DNA of 64,000 nt from Streptomyces sp. MBT53 (GTDB lineage Bacteria > Actinomycetota > Actinomycetes > Streptomycetales > Streptomycetaceae): NCBI RefSeq assembly GCF_016654115.1, contig NZ_JAEQAZ010000023.1, forward strand, positions 1 through 64,000, written 5' to 3'. Within the stretch, counting starts at the first letter, position 1. Each line of letters starts with the position of its first letter. Below are positions 1 to 9,360 of this stretch, piece after piece. The position numbers were made by a program, and so were the translations under genes. Under the pieces are notes generated by a model, which worked only from the letters and a program-made list of their open reading frames with translations, was not told the origin of the DNA and ran no database searches.

Positions 1-52
1 CGTGGGGCTGTTCGCGTACGGCCAGTGGAACCCGTACGCGAACAGCCCCACG
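1..52. terminator. Perfect 21-bp inverted repeat at the window edge
   Basis: Positions 1-21 and 32-52 are exact reverse complements around a 10-nt loop. It ends immediately before the ATG at 53. Its position suggests the terminator of an upstream gene or an RNA hairpin in the leader of the following gene. There is no room for a normal ribosome binding site between it and that ATG. It can also be read in frame from a GTG at position 2, so part of it may be coding. Confidence 0.6.
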
Positions 53-1090
53 ATGTCCTACCAGGGGGCCTATCCGGGGGCCCGGCAGGAGCCCTACCGG
101 GGAGGCGCGGTGCCGCCGCCGTACGCGGGCGGTCAGGGGCCGACGTATCCGGGCGGCCCGGGGCACGCGGTGGGTCCGCCGGGCGGTGGGCCGCGACGGC
201 GGAAGCCGGTCGCGGCGGTCGTCGCCCTCGTGGTGGCCGTCGCTCTGGTGATCGCCGGCGGGGTGTGGGCGGCGACCACGCTGACCGGCGGCAAGGACAC
301 GGCGGCGACGAAGAAGGCGTCCCCGTCCGCGTCGTCCTCCGTGTCCGCGTCGCCGACCGGCTCCGAGTATCCGTACGGCCAGGAGGTCGGTCTCAAGAAG
401 GCGCTGCAGACCGGCGATTGCGTGCACGCGGTGTGGACCGGGACGGCGTTCCGGTCGCGGCCCAACCTCGGGGTGGTGAGCTGCGCGCACGACGTGCCGG
501 ACGGCCAGGTGATGGCGGTCGACACGGCGAGCGACTTCGCCGACGCCCGCGACCACGGGGCCGAGCGGTGCGCGGGCAAGGCGAAGGCGGCGGCCGACTC
601 CCTGGCCGACGCGGACGTCTACGCCCTGACGCCGACACAGGCGGGCTTCGGGGCGGCCGGGGGCGGTACGGCGTGTCTCGTACTCGGCCGTCATGTGCCG
701 ATAGGCGGCGAGATAGGGCGCTTCAGGGACACCGGGGCGAACGTGTGGACCACCGAGATGAGCGTCGGCGACTGCTGGCTGTACGTCGACCACAAGACGT
801 ACTTCACCGCGACCCTGACCGACTGCGCCGACGAGCACACCGACCAGGTGATCGGTTTCGTGACGGCCCCGAAGACGATGGCGTTCCAGGAGGCGCTGCA
901 GCAGGGGAACAAGCTGTGCGGCAACAAGTTCGAGTCGACTTGGGCGCCCGGAAGCGACCGGTCCGTCTACGGATATCTGTCCGACGAGAACAACTGGAAG
1001 GCCGGATTCAACTCGGTCGTGTGCACGGTGGGCCAGGCGGACCACTCCAGGACGACCGGGGCGATATCGTCCTCGGGCACGGCCGCCTGA
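53..1090 (+). CDS. Septum-formation-type single-pass membrane protein
   Basis: The product is about 345 aa. The first 50 residues are rich in Pro, Gly, Tyr and Gln. One transmembrane segment follows (roughly residues 52-74, VAAVVALVVAVALVIAGGVW), then a Ser/Ala/Pro linker and an extracellular part of about 240 residues. That part holds two related halves with paired cysteines (TGDCVHAVW and VGDCWLYVD, each followed by a second Cys about 25 residues later). This matches the actinobacterial Septum_form family, whose role is inferred only from association with cell-wall proteins. The start is uncertain. ATG 53 directly follows a large hairpin; GTG at 2 would add 17 residues; the gene could also begin upstream of the window. 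The N-terminal composition is typical of Streptomyces membrane proteins that present a cytoplasmic disordered tail. Confidence 0.65.
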   Translation: MSYQGAYPGARQEPYRGGAVPPPYAGGQGPTYPGGPGHAVGPPGGGPRRRKPVAAVVALVVAVALVIAGGVWAATTLTGGKDTAATKKASPSASSSVSASPTGSEYPYGQEVGLKKALQTGDCVHAVWTGTAFRSRPNLGVVSCAHDVPDGQVMAVDTASDFADARDHGAERCAGKAKAAADSLADADVYALTPTQAGFGAAGGGTACLVLGRHVPIGGEIGRFRDTGANVWTTEMSVGDCWLYVDHKTYFTATLTDCADEHTDQVIGFVTAPKTMAFQEALQQGNKLCGNKFESTWAPGSDRSVYGYLSDENNWKAGFNSVVCTVGQADHSRTTGAISSSGTAA

Positions 1091-1186
1091 GGGCTGTGCG
1101 CCGGGAATTCACCGGGGGTTGGCCCGCCCGTCGCCCACGGCTGCCAGCCTCCCAGACCGGGGTATCCGGGTCGGGAGGGGACACGC

Positions 1187-1384
1187 ATGGAGAGCGGGCC
1201 GGCGATCTTCGCGGGGTTGGTGTTCGCCCTGTTCGGAGGCGCGCTGCTGCTGTGGACCGCGGTGAGGGTGCGGCACCGTGAACCCGTGGCCCAGGGTGTG
1301 AACCCGGTCGCATCGGCGACCCTCGCGGGCGTCGTCGCGCTCGCCGCGCTCCTCCTCGGAACCTGGTGCTTCCTGCACGTCTGA
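1187..1384 (+). CDS. Small two-helix membrane protein
   Basis: This 65-aa protein has two hydrophobic helices (residues 5-25 and about 44-62) joined by a short basic loop (VRVRHREP). A GGGAGGGG ribosome binding site lies 5 nt before the ATG. It sits upstream of topA on the same strand with about 250 bp between them. I do not recognise a functional family. The good ribosome site, the codon bias (G/C at third positions) and the clear membrane topology support it as a real gene. Confidence 0.7.
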   Translation: MESGPAIFAGLVFALFGGALLLWTAVRVRHREPVAQGVNPVASATLAGVVALAALLLGTWCFLHV

Positions 1385-1632
1385 GCGCCGCGGCCGGGTC
1401 GGCGCGCGGGTAACCGGGGGATCACCCTCCGGATCGCCCCGAAAAGGCCGGTGGGGACTCCGGGCGGCAGGAATGGCGGTAGTCGGGTTACCGTTCGAGT
1501 GGCCGTTGCGGGCTTTTCCCGTTTGACACGGGGGCGGGATGTACCGTCACACTCCGCAGCGTCACCATGACCCGACCCCGGGCCGAGCGGCTTCGGGGGA
1601 GGCCCCAGCGTCGACCGGAGAGAAGAGCGAAG

Positions 1633-4473
1633 TTGTCCCCGACCAGCGAGACCGCACACGGCGGCCGCCGACTCGTCATTGTCGAGTCCCCTGCCAAGGC
1701 GAAGACGATCAAGGGCTACCTCGGCCCCGGATATGTCGTCGAGGCGAGCGTCGGGCACATCCGTGACCTTCCCAACGGCGCCGCCGAGGTGCCCGAGAAG
1801 TACACCGGCGAGGTGCGCCGCCTCGGTGTGGACGTCGACCACGACTTCGAGCCGATCTATGTGGTCAACGCCGACAAGCGGGCCCAGGTCAAGAAGCTCA
1901 AGGATCTCCTCAAGGACTCCGACGAACTCTTCCTCGCCACCGATGAGGACCGCGAGGGCGAGGCCATCGCGTGGCACCTCCTCGAAGTCCTGAAGCCCAA
2001 GGTCCCGGTCAAGCGCATGGTGTTCCACGAGATCACCAAGGACGCGATCCGCGCCGCCGTGGCCAACCCGCGCGACCTCAACCAGCCCCTGGTCGACGCC
2101 CAGGAGACCCGCCGTATCCTCGACCGCCTCTACGGCTACGAGGTCTCGCCGGTCCTGTGGAAGAAGGTCATGCCGCGCCTGTCGGCCGGCCGTGTCCAGT
2201 CCGTCGCCACCCGGCTCGTGGTCGAGCGGGAGCGCGAGCGCATCGCGTTCCGTTCCGCGGAGTACTGGGACCTGACCGGCACCTTCGGGACCGGCCGGGC
2301 AGGTGACGCGAGCGACCCGTCGTCCCTCGTCGCCCGCCTCCAGGCCGTCGACGGCAAGCGGGTCGCCCAGGGCCGCGACTTCGACTCCCTGGGGCAGATC
2401 AAGAGCGCGAACACCCTCCACCTGGACGAGGACAACGCCCGCGCGCTGGCCGCCGCCCTGGAGCACACCGAATTCGCCGTCCGGTCCGTCGAGTCGAAGC
2501 CGTATCGACGCTCGCCGTACGCCCCGTTCCGTACGACGACCCTCCAGCAGGAGGCCAGCCGCAAGCTCGGCTTCGGCGCCAAGGCCACCATGCAGGTCGC
2601 CCAGAAGCTGTACGAGAACGGCTACATCACCTACATGCGTACGGACTCCACGACCCTGAGCGAGACGGCCGTCAGCGCCGCCCGTGCCCAGGTGACGCAG
2701 CTGTACGGCGCCGACTACCTGCCGGCGCAGCCGCGTGTGTACGCCGGGAAGGTCAAGAACGCCCAGGAGGCGCACGAGGCGATCCGCCCCTCGGGTGATC
2801 GTTTCCGCACCCCGGCCGAGACCGGCCTGACCGGCGACCAGTTCAGGCTCTACGAGCTGATCTGGAAGCGGACCGTCGCCTCCCAGATGAAGGACGCGGT
2901 CGGCAACTCCGTCACCGTGAAGATCGCGGGCACCTCGTCCGACGGCCGGGACGTCGAGTTCAGCGCCTCCGGCAAGACGATCACCTTCCACGGCTTCCTG
3001 AAGGCCTACGTGGAGGGCGCCGACGACCCGAACGCCGAGCTGGACGACCGCGAGCGCCGGCTGCCCCAGGTCGCCGAGGGCGACGCGCTGTCCGCCGAGG
3101 AGATCACGGTCGACGGGCACGCCACCAAGCCCCCGGCCCGCTACACCGAGGCCAGCCTCGTCAAGGAGCTCGAAGAGCGCGAGATCGGCCGCCCGTCGAC
3201 GTACGCGTCGATCATCGGCACGATCCTCGACCGCGGCTACGTCTTCAAGAAGGGCACCGCCCTGGTGCCGTCCTTCCTGTCCTTCGCCGTGGTCAACCTC
3301 CTGGAGAAGCACTTCGGTCGGCTCGTCGACTACAGCTTCACCGCCAAGATGGAGGACGACCTCGACCGCATCGCCAGCGGCGAGGCCCAGGCCGTGCCGT
3401 GGCTGCGGCGCTTCTACTTCGGCGAGGGCGAGGCGACGGGCGCCGCCGAGGCCGGCAACGGCGACGGCGACCACCTGGGCGGCCTCAAGGAACTCGTCAC
3501 CGACCTGGGCGCGATCGACGCCCGCGAGGTGTCGTCCTTCCCGGTCGGCAACGACATCATGCTGCGCGTCGGCCGCTACGGCCCCTACGTGGAGCGCGGC
3601 GAGAAGGACTCCGAGAACCACCAGCGCGCCGACGTCCCCGAGGACCTGGCGCCGGACGAGCTGAGCGTCGAGCACGCCGAGGAACTGCTCGCCAAGCCGA
3701 GCGGCGACTTCGAGCTGGGCGCCGACCCCGAGTCCGGCCACCAGATCATCGCCCGCGACGGCCGCTACGGCCCGTACGTCACCGAGGTGCTCCCCGAGGG
3801 CACCCCGAAGACCGGCAAGAACGCCGTCAAGCCGCGTACGGCCTCGCTGTTCAAGTCGATGACCCTCGACACGGTGACGCTCGCCGACGCCCTCAAGCTG
3901 ATGTCGCTGCCGCGCGTCGTCGGCAAGGACGCCGAGGGCGTGGAGATCACCGCGCAGAACGGGCGCTACGGGCCGTACCTGAAGAAGGGCACGGACTCCC
4001 GCTCGCTGACGGCCGAGGACCAGCTCTTCACGATCACTCTCGAAGAGGCGCTGGAGATCTACTCCCAGCCCAAGCAGCGCGGCCGGGCCGCCGCCAAGCC
4101 GCCGCTGAAGGAGCTGGGCACCGACCCGGTCAGCGAGAAGCCCGTCGTCGTCAAGGACGGCCGTTTCGGGCCGTACGTCACCGACGGCGAGACCAACGCG
4201 ACCCTCCGCTCCGGCGACAGCGTCGAGGAGATCACCCCGGAGCGCGGCTACGAGCTGCTCGCCGAGAAGCGGGCCAAGTCGCCCGCCAAGAAGACGGCGA
4301 AGAAGGCCCCGGCGAAGAAGACGGCGGCCAAGAAGGCGCCCGCCAAGAAGACGACGACGGCCAAGAAGACCGTCGCCAAGAAGACGACCACGGCCGCGAA
4401 GAAGACCACCACGGCCGCCAAGACGGCGACGGCCAAGAAGACGGCCACCTCCAAGGTGACGTCCGAGGACTGA
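1633..4473 (+). CDS. topA: DNA topoisomerase I
   Basis: Type IA topoisomerase that relaxes negatively supercoiled DNA through a transient 5'-phosphotyrosine link. From a TTG start the protein is 946 aa. I prefer TTG 1633 because GGAG lies upstream and the Toprim strand (VIVESPAKAKTIKG) begins about 15 residues later; ATG 1567 would add 22 basic residues with no ribosome site. The acidic Toprim motif DEDREGEAIAWH starts near residue 104. The catalytic tyrosine is in TYMRTDS, near residue 334. Four C-terminal GRYGPY-type repeats occur near residues 647, 710, 777 and 844. The last 70 residues are a Lys/Ala/Thr tail, usual for actinobacterial TopA, which lacks zinc fingers and uses this tail for processivity. 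Confidence 0.96.
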   Translation: MSPTSETAHGGRRLVIVESPAKAKTIKGYLGPGYVVEASVGHIRDLPNGAAEVPEKYTGEVRRLGVDVDHDFEPIYVVNADKRAQVKKLKDLLKDSDELFLATDEDREGEAIAWHLLEVLKPKVPVKRMVFHEITKDAIRAAVANPRDLNQPLVDAQETRRILDRLYGYEVSPVLWKKVMPRLSAGRVQSVATRLVVERERERIAFRSAEYWDLTGTFGTGRAGDASDPSSLVARLQAVDGKRVAQGRDFDSLGQIKSANTLHLDEDNARALAAALEHTEFAVRSVESKPYRRSPYAPFRTTTLQQEASRKLGFGAKATMQVAQKLYENGYITYMRTDSTTLSETAVSAARAQVTQLYGADYLPAQPRVYAGKVKNAQEAHEAIRPSGDRFRTPAETGLTGDQFRLYELIWKRTVASQMKDAVGNSVTVKIAGTSSDGRDVEFSASGKTITFHGFLKAYVEGADDPNAELDDRERRLPQVAEGDALSAEEITVDGHATKPPARYTEASLVKELEEREIGRPSTYASIIGTILDRGYVFKKGTALVPSFLSFAVVNLLEKHFGRLVDYSFTAKMEDDLDRIASGEAQAVPWLRRFYFGEGEATGAAEAGNGDGDHLGGLKELVTDLGAIDAREVSSFPVGNDIMLRVGRYGPYVERGEKDSENHQRADVPEDLAPDELSVEHAEELLAKPSGDFELGADPESGHQIIARDGRYGPYVTEVLPEGTPKTGKNAVKPRTASLFKSMTLDTVTLADALKLMSLPRVVGKDAEGVEITAQNGRYGPYLKKGTDSRSLTAEDQLFTITLEEALEIYSQPKQRGRAAAKPPLKELGTDPVSEKPVVVKDGRFGPYVTDGETNATLRSGDSVEEITPERGYELLAEKRAKSPAKKTAKKAPAKKTAAKKAPAKKTTTAKKTVAKKTTTAAKKTTTAAKTATAKKTATSKVTSED

Positions 4474-4537
4474 CGGCCCGTTGCCCGAGGGCTTGAGGCG
4501 CGCACGCTTCCTGCACCGCAAGGTCTCGAAACGAACG

Positions 4538-4562
4538 CCCCGGCATCACTTTGGTGTCGGGG
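4538..4562 (+). terminator. Hairpin after topA
   Basis: CCCCGGCA pairs with TGTCGGGG through one G-T wobble, with a loop of about 9 nt, 64 bases after the topA stop. There is no T tract, which is normal for Streptomyces. Confidence 0.45.
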
Positions 4563-4620
4563 TGTGCGCAGGTCCGGGCGGGCGCGGCTCGATGTCGGTG
4601 GCTGCCGATAGGCTGAAAGC

Positions 4621-7600
4621 ATGACGCCAGCCGAGCAGCCAACGGCCCACCAGCCGGCCCCCGACGACGCCCTTGTCGCGGACTCCCGCGAGCGTGCCGT
4701 CCGCGCCCTGCTGCGCCGGCCGCAGCTCAAGCGGTTGTGGAGCGCGCAGTTGGTGACGGGTGTCGGTGACACCCTCGCCCTGCTGGTCCTGGTCGTGCTC
4801 GCCCTCCAATCGGCGATCGCCCAGGGCTCGTTCGGCGGTGGCTATCGGGGTGTGGCGTTCGCGGTGGCGGCCGTCTTCGGGGCGCGCATCCTGGCGACAC
4901 TGCTCTTCGGGGCGGTGCTGCTCGGCCCGCTCACCTCGCTCACCGCGCAGGACGGCCCCCTCGACCGGCGCTGGACCATGGTCGGCGCGGACGGTCTGCG
5001 GGCCGCGCTGCTGATCAACGCCCCCCTGTGGATCGACTGGACTCCGGACAACGCACTGGCCCTGCTCCTGGTGACCACCTTCGTCGTAGGAGTCGCCGAG
5101 CGCTTCTGGACGGTGTGCCGCGAGAGCGCGGCCCCCGCCCTGCTGCCGGCCCCGCCGCCGGAGGGCGCCACGGTCCGGCCCCTGCCCGACCACATGGACG
5201 CCCTACGACGGCTGTCGCTGCGCACGAGCTTCGTGTCGATCCCCCTCGCCGCCGCCGCGCTCGTCGTGGCCGCGCTGCTCAACAACCTGCTGGGCACCGG
5301 CGTCGCCTGGTTCGCCCAGCACCAGGCGGCCCTCGGTTCGTACGTCGCCGCCGGACTGTTCGCCGCGTCCCTCTCCGTGCTGACCGCCCTGGAACTGCCC
5401 GGAATCCGCACCCCGCGCGCGCGGTCGCCGCTCGAAGGACTGCGCCGCCCCAGGACGGGCACCGGCGTCGACAAGGGCCGTACGGGCGCGATCGCGCTGC
5501 TCGTGGTCGCCTGCGCGGCTGTCGCCGGGGCGATCTCCGCCGCCGTCGCCGTGTCCGTGCTCCAGGCCAAGGACCTCCACGGCGGCCCGGTGACCTTCGG
5601 GCTGCTGGTGCTCGGACTGACCGGCGGGGTCGTGGTCGGCATCCGTACGGCGCCCGCCCTGCTGCCCACGCTGTCCCGGCGCCGTCTGCTGACGCTCGCG
5701 ATCGCCTTCACCGGTATCGCGCTGCTCGCCGCCGGCCTGGTCCCGGACCTCACCACCGTGCTGCTGATCGCCGCCCTGGCCGGCATCGGCGCGGGCGTGG
5801 CCGCCAACACCGGGCACACCCTCCTCGACCAGGAGGCCGAGGACTACCGCAGGGCCCGCACGACCGAGCACCTGCACGCGGTCGTCCGGGTCTCCGTGGC
5901 GCTCGGCGCGCTGATCGCCCCCCTGGTGGCCGCGCTGATCGGCCCGCACCGCCTGGAGAACGGCAAGTTCGTGTTCGCGCACGGCGGTGCCGCGTTCACC
6001 CTGATGCTGGTCGGCGCACTGCTGCTGCCGGTCGCCGCCCTGGTGCTGGCCAAGGTCGACGACCGCTCCGGAGTACCGCTGCGGCACGACCTGCGGGACG
6101 CGCTGCTCGGCGGCGACGACCCCGACACCCTGCCCGCGAGCACCGGCTTCTTCATCGCCCTGGAGGGCGGCGACGGCGCCGGGAAGTCCACCCAGGCCGA
6201 GGCCCTCGCCGAGTGGATAAGGGGCAAGGGACACGAGGTCGTCCTCACCCGTGAGCCCGGGGCCACCCCGGTCGGCAAGCGGCTGCGGTCGATCCTGCTC
6301 GACGTGTCCTCGGCGGGACTGTCCCACCGCGCGGAGGCGCTGTTGTACGCCGCCGACCGCGCGGAGCACGTCGACACCGTCGTACGGCCCGCCCTGGAGC
6401 GCGGCGCGGTCGTCATCTCCGACCGCTACATCGACTCGTCCGTCGCCTACCAGGGCGCCGGCCGCGACCTCTCCCCGACCGAGATCGCCCGCATCAACCG
6501 GTGGGCCACCGACGGACTCGTCCCGCACATGACGGTCCTGCTGGACGTCGACCCGGAGACCGCCCGCGAGCGGTTCACCGAGGCGCCGGACCGACTGGAG
6601 TCGGAGCCCGCCGAGTTCCACGCGCGCGTGCGGTCCGGTTTCCTCACGCTGGCCGCCGCCGACCCCGGCCGCTACCTGGTGGTCGACGCCGGCCAGGAGC
6701 CCGAGGCCGTCACCACGGTCATCAGGCACCGCCTCGACACGGTCCTGCCGCTCTCCGAGGCCGAGATCAAGGCCCAGGAGGAGGCGCGCAAGGCCGCCGA
6801 GGAGGAGGCCCGCCGCAAGGCCGAGGAAGAGGCCGCCCGCAAGGCGGAGGAGGAGCGCCTGGAGCGCGAGCGCCAGGAGCGGCTCGCCCAGCTGCGCGCC
6901 GAGGAGGAGGAGCGCAAGCGGCGCGAGCTGGAGGAGGCCCAGCGCCGCGAGGCCGAACGCCAGGCCGAGGAGGCCCGCCGGCGCGCCGAGGACGCCCGCA
7001 GGCGTGCCGAGGAGGAGAAGGCCCGCCTCCTCGCCGAGGAGGAGGCCCGCGCCGCCGAGGAGACCCGCCGCAGGGCCGAGGCCGACCGGCTGCGCAAGCA
7101 GGCCGAGGAGGAGGCCCGGCTGCGCGCCGAGGCCGAGGAGCGGCGCCGCGAGAAGCAGCGCAAGGCCGAGGCGGCACTGCTCGCGGCCGAGGAGGCACGC
7201 CGGTTGGCGGCGGAGGCGGCGGCCGCCGCAGAGGTCGCCGCACGGCAGCCGACGGCTCCGGTGGTTCCCGCCGCTCCGGAGGTCAGGTCCGAGGCGTCGA
7301 CCGTGCAGACGCCGTTGGTGAAGGCTCCGGGGGCGGCGAGTGCGGGTCCCGGCGGGCGGACCGCGGACGACACGGCCGTGCTGCGGCCGGTGACTCCCGG
7401 TTCCGGCTCCGGTTCCCGGGACGAGACGGCCGTACTGCGGTCGGTGTCCGGGGACTCCGGGGCGCCCGACTCCGAGACGACGGCGGAGTTGCCGCAGCCG
7501 CCCGCTCCCACGGGGGCCGCGGACGAGACGGCGGTCCTGCCGCCGGTGTCCGCCGCCGAGGAGACGGCCGTACTGCCGCCCGTTCTGTCCGGCGCGGCCG

Positions 7601-7923
7601 ACGAGACGGCCGTGCTGCCGCCGGTCGGTGCCGCGGACGAGACCGCGGTGCTGCCGCCGGTCCGTGACGACGATCCGTCGGGCCGGGTGCCCGAGGGCTT
7701 CTTCCGCGACGAGCGTCCGGCCGACCGCACCCGCGAGCTGCCCCAGGTCGACGAGCAGGGCACACCCCGACGCCGGCCGCGCCCCGACTGGGCCGAGGAG
7801 ACTCCGCTGGACGATCTGCCCTCGCTGGCCGACGAACTGCTCGGCCCGCACGAGGCCGGCGACTTCGACCAGGACGACGACACGGGTCGCGGGCGGGGCC
7901 GCGGCCGGGGACGCAGGGGCTGA
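4621..7923 (+). CDS. tmk: MFS-like membrane domain fused to thymidylate kinase
   Basis: This 1100-aa protein has three parts. Residues about 30-490 form a multi-helix membrane region of MFS type. Residues about 509-710 are a complete dTMP kinase: P-loop GGDGAGKST at 516, EPG motif (LTREPGATP), DRY motif (ISDRYIDSSVAYQG) and an LDVDPE strand. The kinase makes dTDP for DNA synthesis. After it come about 150 residues of Glu/Ala/Arg coiled coil and then a linker with at least six spaced copies of a TAVLPPV/TAVLRPV motif, mostly preceded by DE. It ends in a Gly/Arg tail. I recall this fusion in other Streptomyces between topA and holB, so it is a lineage trait and not an assembly join. The kinase is far longer than free-standing Tmk (about 210 aa). 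What the membrane and repeat parts do is not known to me. Confidence 0.92.
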   Translation: MTPAEQPTAHQPAPDDALVADSRERAVRALLRRPQLKRLWSAQLVTGVGDTLALLVLVVLALQSAIAQGSFGGGYRGVAFAVAAVFGARILATLLFGAVLLGPLTSLTAQDGPLDRRWTMVGADGLRAALLINAPLWIDWTPDNALALLLVTTFVVGVAERFWTVCRESAAPALLPAPPPEGATVRPLPDHMDALRRLSLRTSFVSIPLAAAALVVAALLNNLLGTGVAWFAQHQAALGSYVAAGLFAASLSVLTALELPGIRTPRARSPLEGLRRPRTGTGVDKGRTGAIALLVVACAAVAGAISAAVAVSVLQAKDLHGGPVTFGLLVLGLTGGVVVGIRTAPALLPTLSRRRLLTLAIAFTGIALLAAGLVPDLTTVLLIAALAGIGAGVAANTGHTLLDQEAEDYRRARTTEHLHAVVRVSVALGALIAPLVAALIGPHRLENGKFVFAHGGAAFTLMLVGALLLPVAALVLAKVDDRSGVPLRHDLRDALLGGDDPDTLPASTGFFIALEGGDGAGKSTQAEALAEWIRGKGHEVVLTREPGATPVGKRLRSILLDVSSAGLSHRAEALLYAADRAEHVDTVVRPALERGAVVISDRYIDSSVAYQGAGRDLSPTEIARINRWATDGLVPHMTVLLDVDPETARERFTEAPDRLESEPAEFHARVRSGFLTLAAADPGRYLVVDAGQEPEAVTTVIRHRLDTVLPLSEAEIKAQEEARKAAEEEARRKAEEEAARKAEEERLERERQERLAQLRAEEEERKRRELEEAQRREAERQAEEARRRAEDARRRAEEEKARLLAEEEARAAEETRRRAEADRLRKQAEEEARLRAEAEERRREKQRKAEAALLAAEEARRLAAEAAAAAEVAARQPTAPVVPAAPEVRSEASTVQTPLVKAPGAASAGPGGRTADDTAVLRPVTPGSGSGSRDETAVLRSVSGDSGAPDSETTAELPQPPAPTGAADETAVLPPVSAAEETAVLPPVLSGAADETAVLPPVGAADETAVLPPVRDDDPSGRVPEGFFRDERPADRTRELPQVDEQGTPRRRPRPDWAEETPLDDLPSLADELLGPHEAGDFDQDDDTGRGRGRGRGRRG

Positions 7924-7932
7924 CGGCGTCGG

Positions 7933-7963
7933 GGCGGGGGGCGGTTCCACACTGCCCCCCGCC
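7933..7963 (+). terminator. Hairpin after tmk
   Basis: A perfect 10-bp stem (GGCGGGGGGC with GCCCCCCGCC) around an 11-nt loop lies just after the tmk stop. Confidence 0.7.
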
Positions 7964-8054
7964 GACTCTCGTCGACTGCCCCGGCCCCCGTTGTCAGTGG
8001 TGGCCCGCACAATGGATCGCGTAACCCGAAGCGTGACGAAAGGGCCGGTGACCC

Positions 8055-9260
8055 ATGACCGTGTGGGATGACCTGGTGGGCCAGGAGAAGGTGAGCGAGC
8101 AGCTCGACGCCGCCGCTCGGGACGCCGACGCCTTCGTCACCGCCGCGACCACCGGCACGGCCCCGCCGGAGGCGTCGAAGATGACGCACGCCTGGCTGTT
8201 CACGGGCCCACCCGGCGCGGGACGGAACCAGGCGGCGCGGGCCTTCGCCGCCGCGCTGCAGTGCGTGAGCCCCGACCGCGCGCTCGGCGGCAGCCCCGGC
8301 TGCGGCTTCTGCGACGGCTGTCATACGGCGCTGATCGGCACCCACGCCGACGTCACCACGGTCGCCGCCGTGGGCACCCAGATCCTCGCCGACGACATGC
8401 GGGACACGGTCCGCAAGTCGTTCACCTCGCCGGCGACCGGCCGCTGGCAGATCATCCTCGTCGAGGACGCCGAACGGCTGAACGAGAAGTCGGCCAACGC
8501 CGTCCTCAAGGCCGTGGAGGAACCCGCCCCCCGCACGGTCTGGCTCCTCTGCGCCCCCTCGATCGAGGACGTCCTCCCGACGATCCGCTCCCGCTGCCGC
8601 CACCTGAACCTGACGACGCCCTCCGTGGACGCCGTGGCCGACATGCTCGTACGCCGGGAGGGCATCGAACCGGCCGTGGCCGCGGCCGCCGCGCGCGCCA
8701 CCCAGGGGCATGTCGACCGGGCCCGTCGCCTCGCCACGGACCCGGCCGCGCGCGAGCGCCGGGCCACCGTGCTGAAGCTGCCGCTGCGCGTCGAGGACGT
8801 GGGCGGCTGCCTCAAGGCCGCCCAGGAGCTGGTCGACGCCGCCGCGGAGGACGCCAAGCAGCTGGCCGAGGAGGTGGACGGCAAGGAGACCGAGGAGATG
8901 AAGGCGGCCATGGGCGGCGGCCAGGGCAGCCGGATGCCCCGGGGCACGGCGGGTGTGATGAAGGATCTGGAGGACAAGCAGAAGCGCCGGAGAACGCGTA
9001 CGCAGCGCGACAGCCTCGACCTCGCGCTGACCGACCTCACCGCGTTCTACCGTGACGTCCTCGCCCTCCAGCTCGGCTCACGGGTGGCGATCGCCAACAT
9101 GGATGCCGAGGACGCCCTGGAGCGGCTGGCCCGCGCCGGTTCCCCGGAGTCCACGCTGCGCCGTATCGACGCGATCGGCGCGTGCAGAGACGCGCTCGAC
9201 CGGAATGTGGCGCCGCTGCTCGCGGTCGAGGCGATGACCTTGGCGCTCAGAGCGGGCTGA
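8055..9260 (+). CDS. holB: DNA polymerase III delta-prime subunit
   Basis: Clamp-loader subunit of the replicative polymerase, 401 aa. It shows the AAA+ layout of delta-prime: a P-loop-like FTGPPGAGRNQAARAF with the degenerate end typical of this non-hydrolysing subunit, a zinc-binding cluster (CVSP...CGFCDGC), VEDAERLNEKSANAVLKAVEEP around Walker B, and sensor 1 (IRSRCRHL). The C-terminal part has an insertion rich in Lys and Glu (DGKETEEMKAAMGG), common in actinobacterial homologs. GTGACCC precedes the ATG with only a weak ribosome site. Position after tmk is the usual order. Confidence 0.93.
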   Translation: MTVWDDLVGQEKVSEQLDAAARDADAFVTAATTGTAPPEASKMTHAWLFTGPPGAGRNQAARAFAAALQCVSPDRALGGSPGCGFCDGCHTALIGTHADVTTVAAVGTQILADDMRDTVRKSFTSPATGRWQIILVEDAERLNEKSANAVLKAVEEPAPRTVWLLCAPSIEDVLPTIRSRCRHLNLTTPSVDAVADMLVRREGIEPAVAAAAARATQGHVDRARRLATDPAARERRATVLKLPLRVEDVGGCLKAAQELVDAAAEDAKQLAEEVDGKETEEMKAAMGGGQGSRMPRGTAGVMKDLEDKQKRRRTRTQRDSLDLALTDLTAFYRDVLALQLGSRVAIANMDAEDALERLARAGSPESTLRRIDAIGACRDALDRNVAPLLAVEAMTLALRAG

Positions 9261-9360
9261 TCCTTCGGGTGTTTCGGGCGTGAGGTTGACGACGTAACTC
9301 GTCCGGGGTGGATTGTGCACACAGGGCGTTCAATTGGTTGCGCAACGTTACGATCGCCTG

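Noticed and set aside
967..4521. 1184-codon open frame on the minus strand across topA
   Set aside because: It is antisense to a clear topA, rich in Gly/Leu/Arg/Asp as expected of a GC-rich mirror frame, and has no family resemblance.
5203..8010. Long minus-strand frame across the tmk fusion
   Set aside because: Mirror frame of a real gene with low-complexity composition and no motif.
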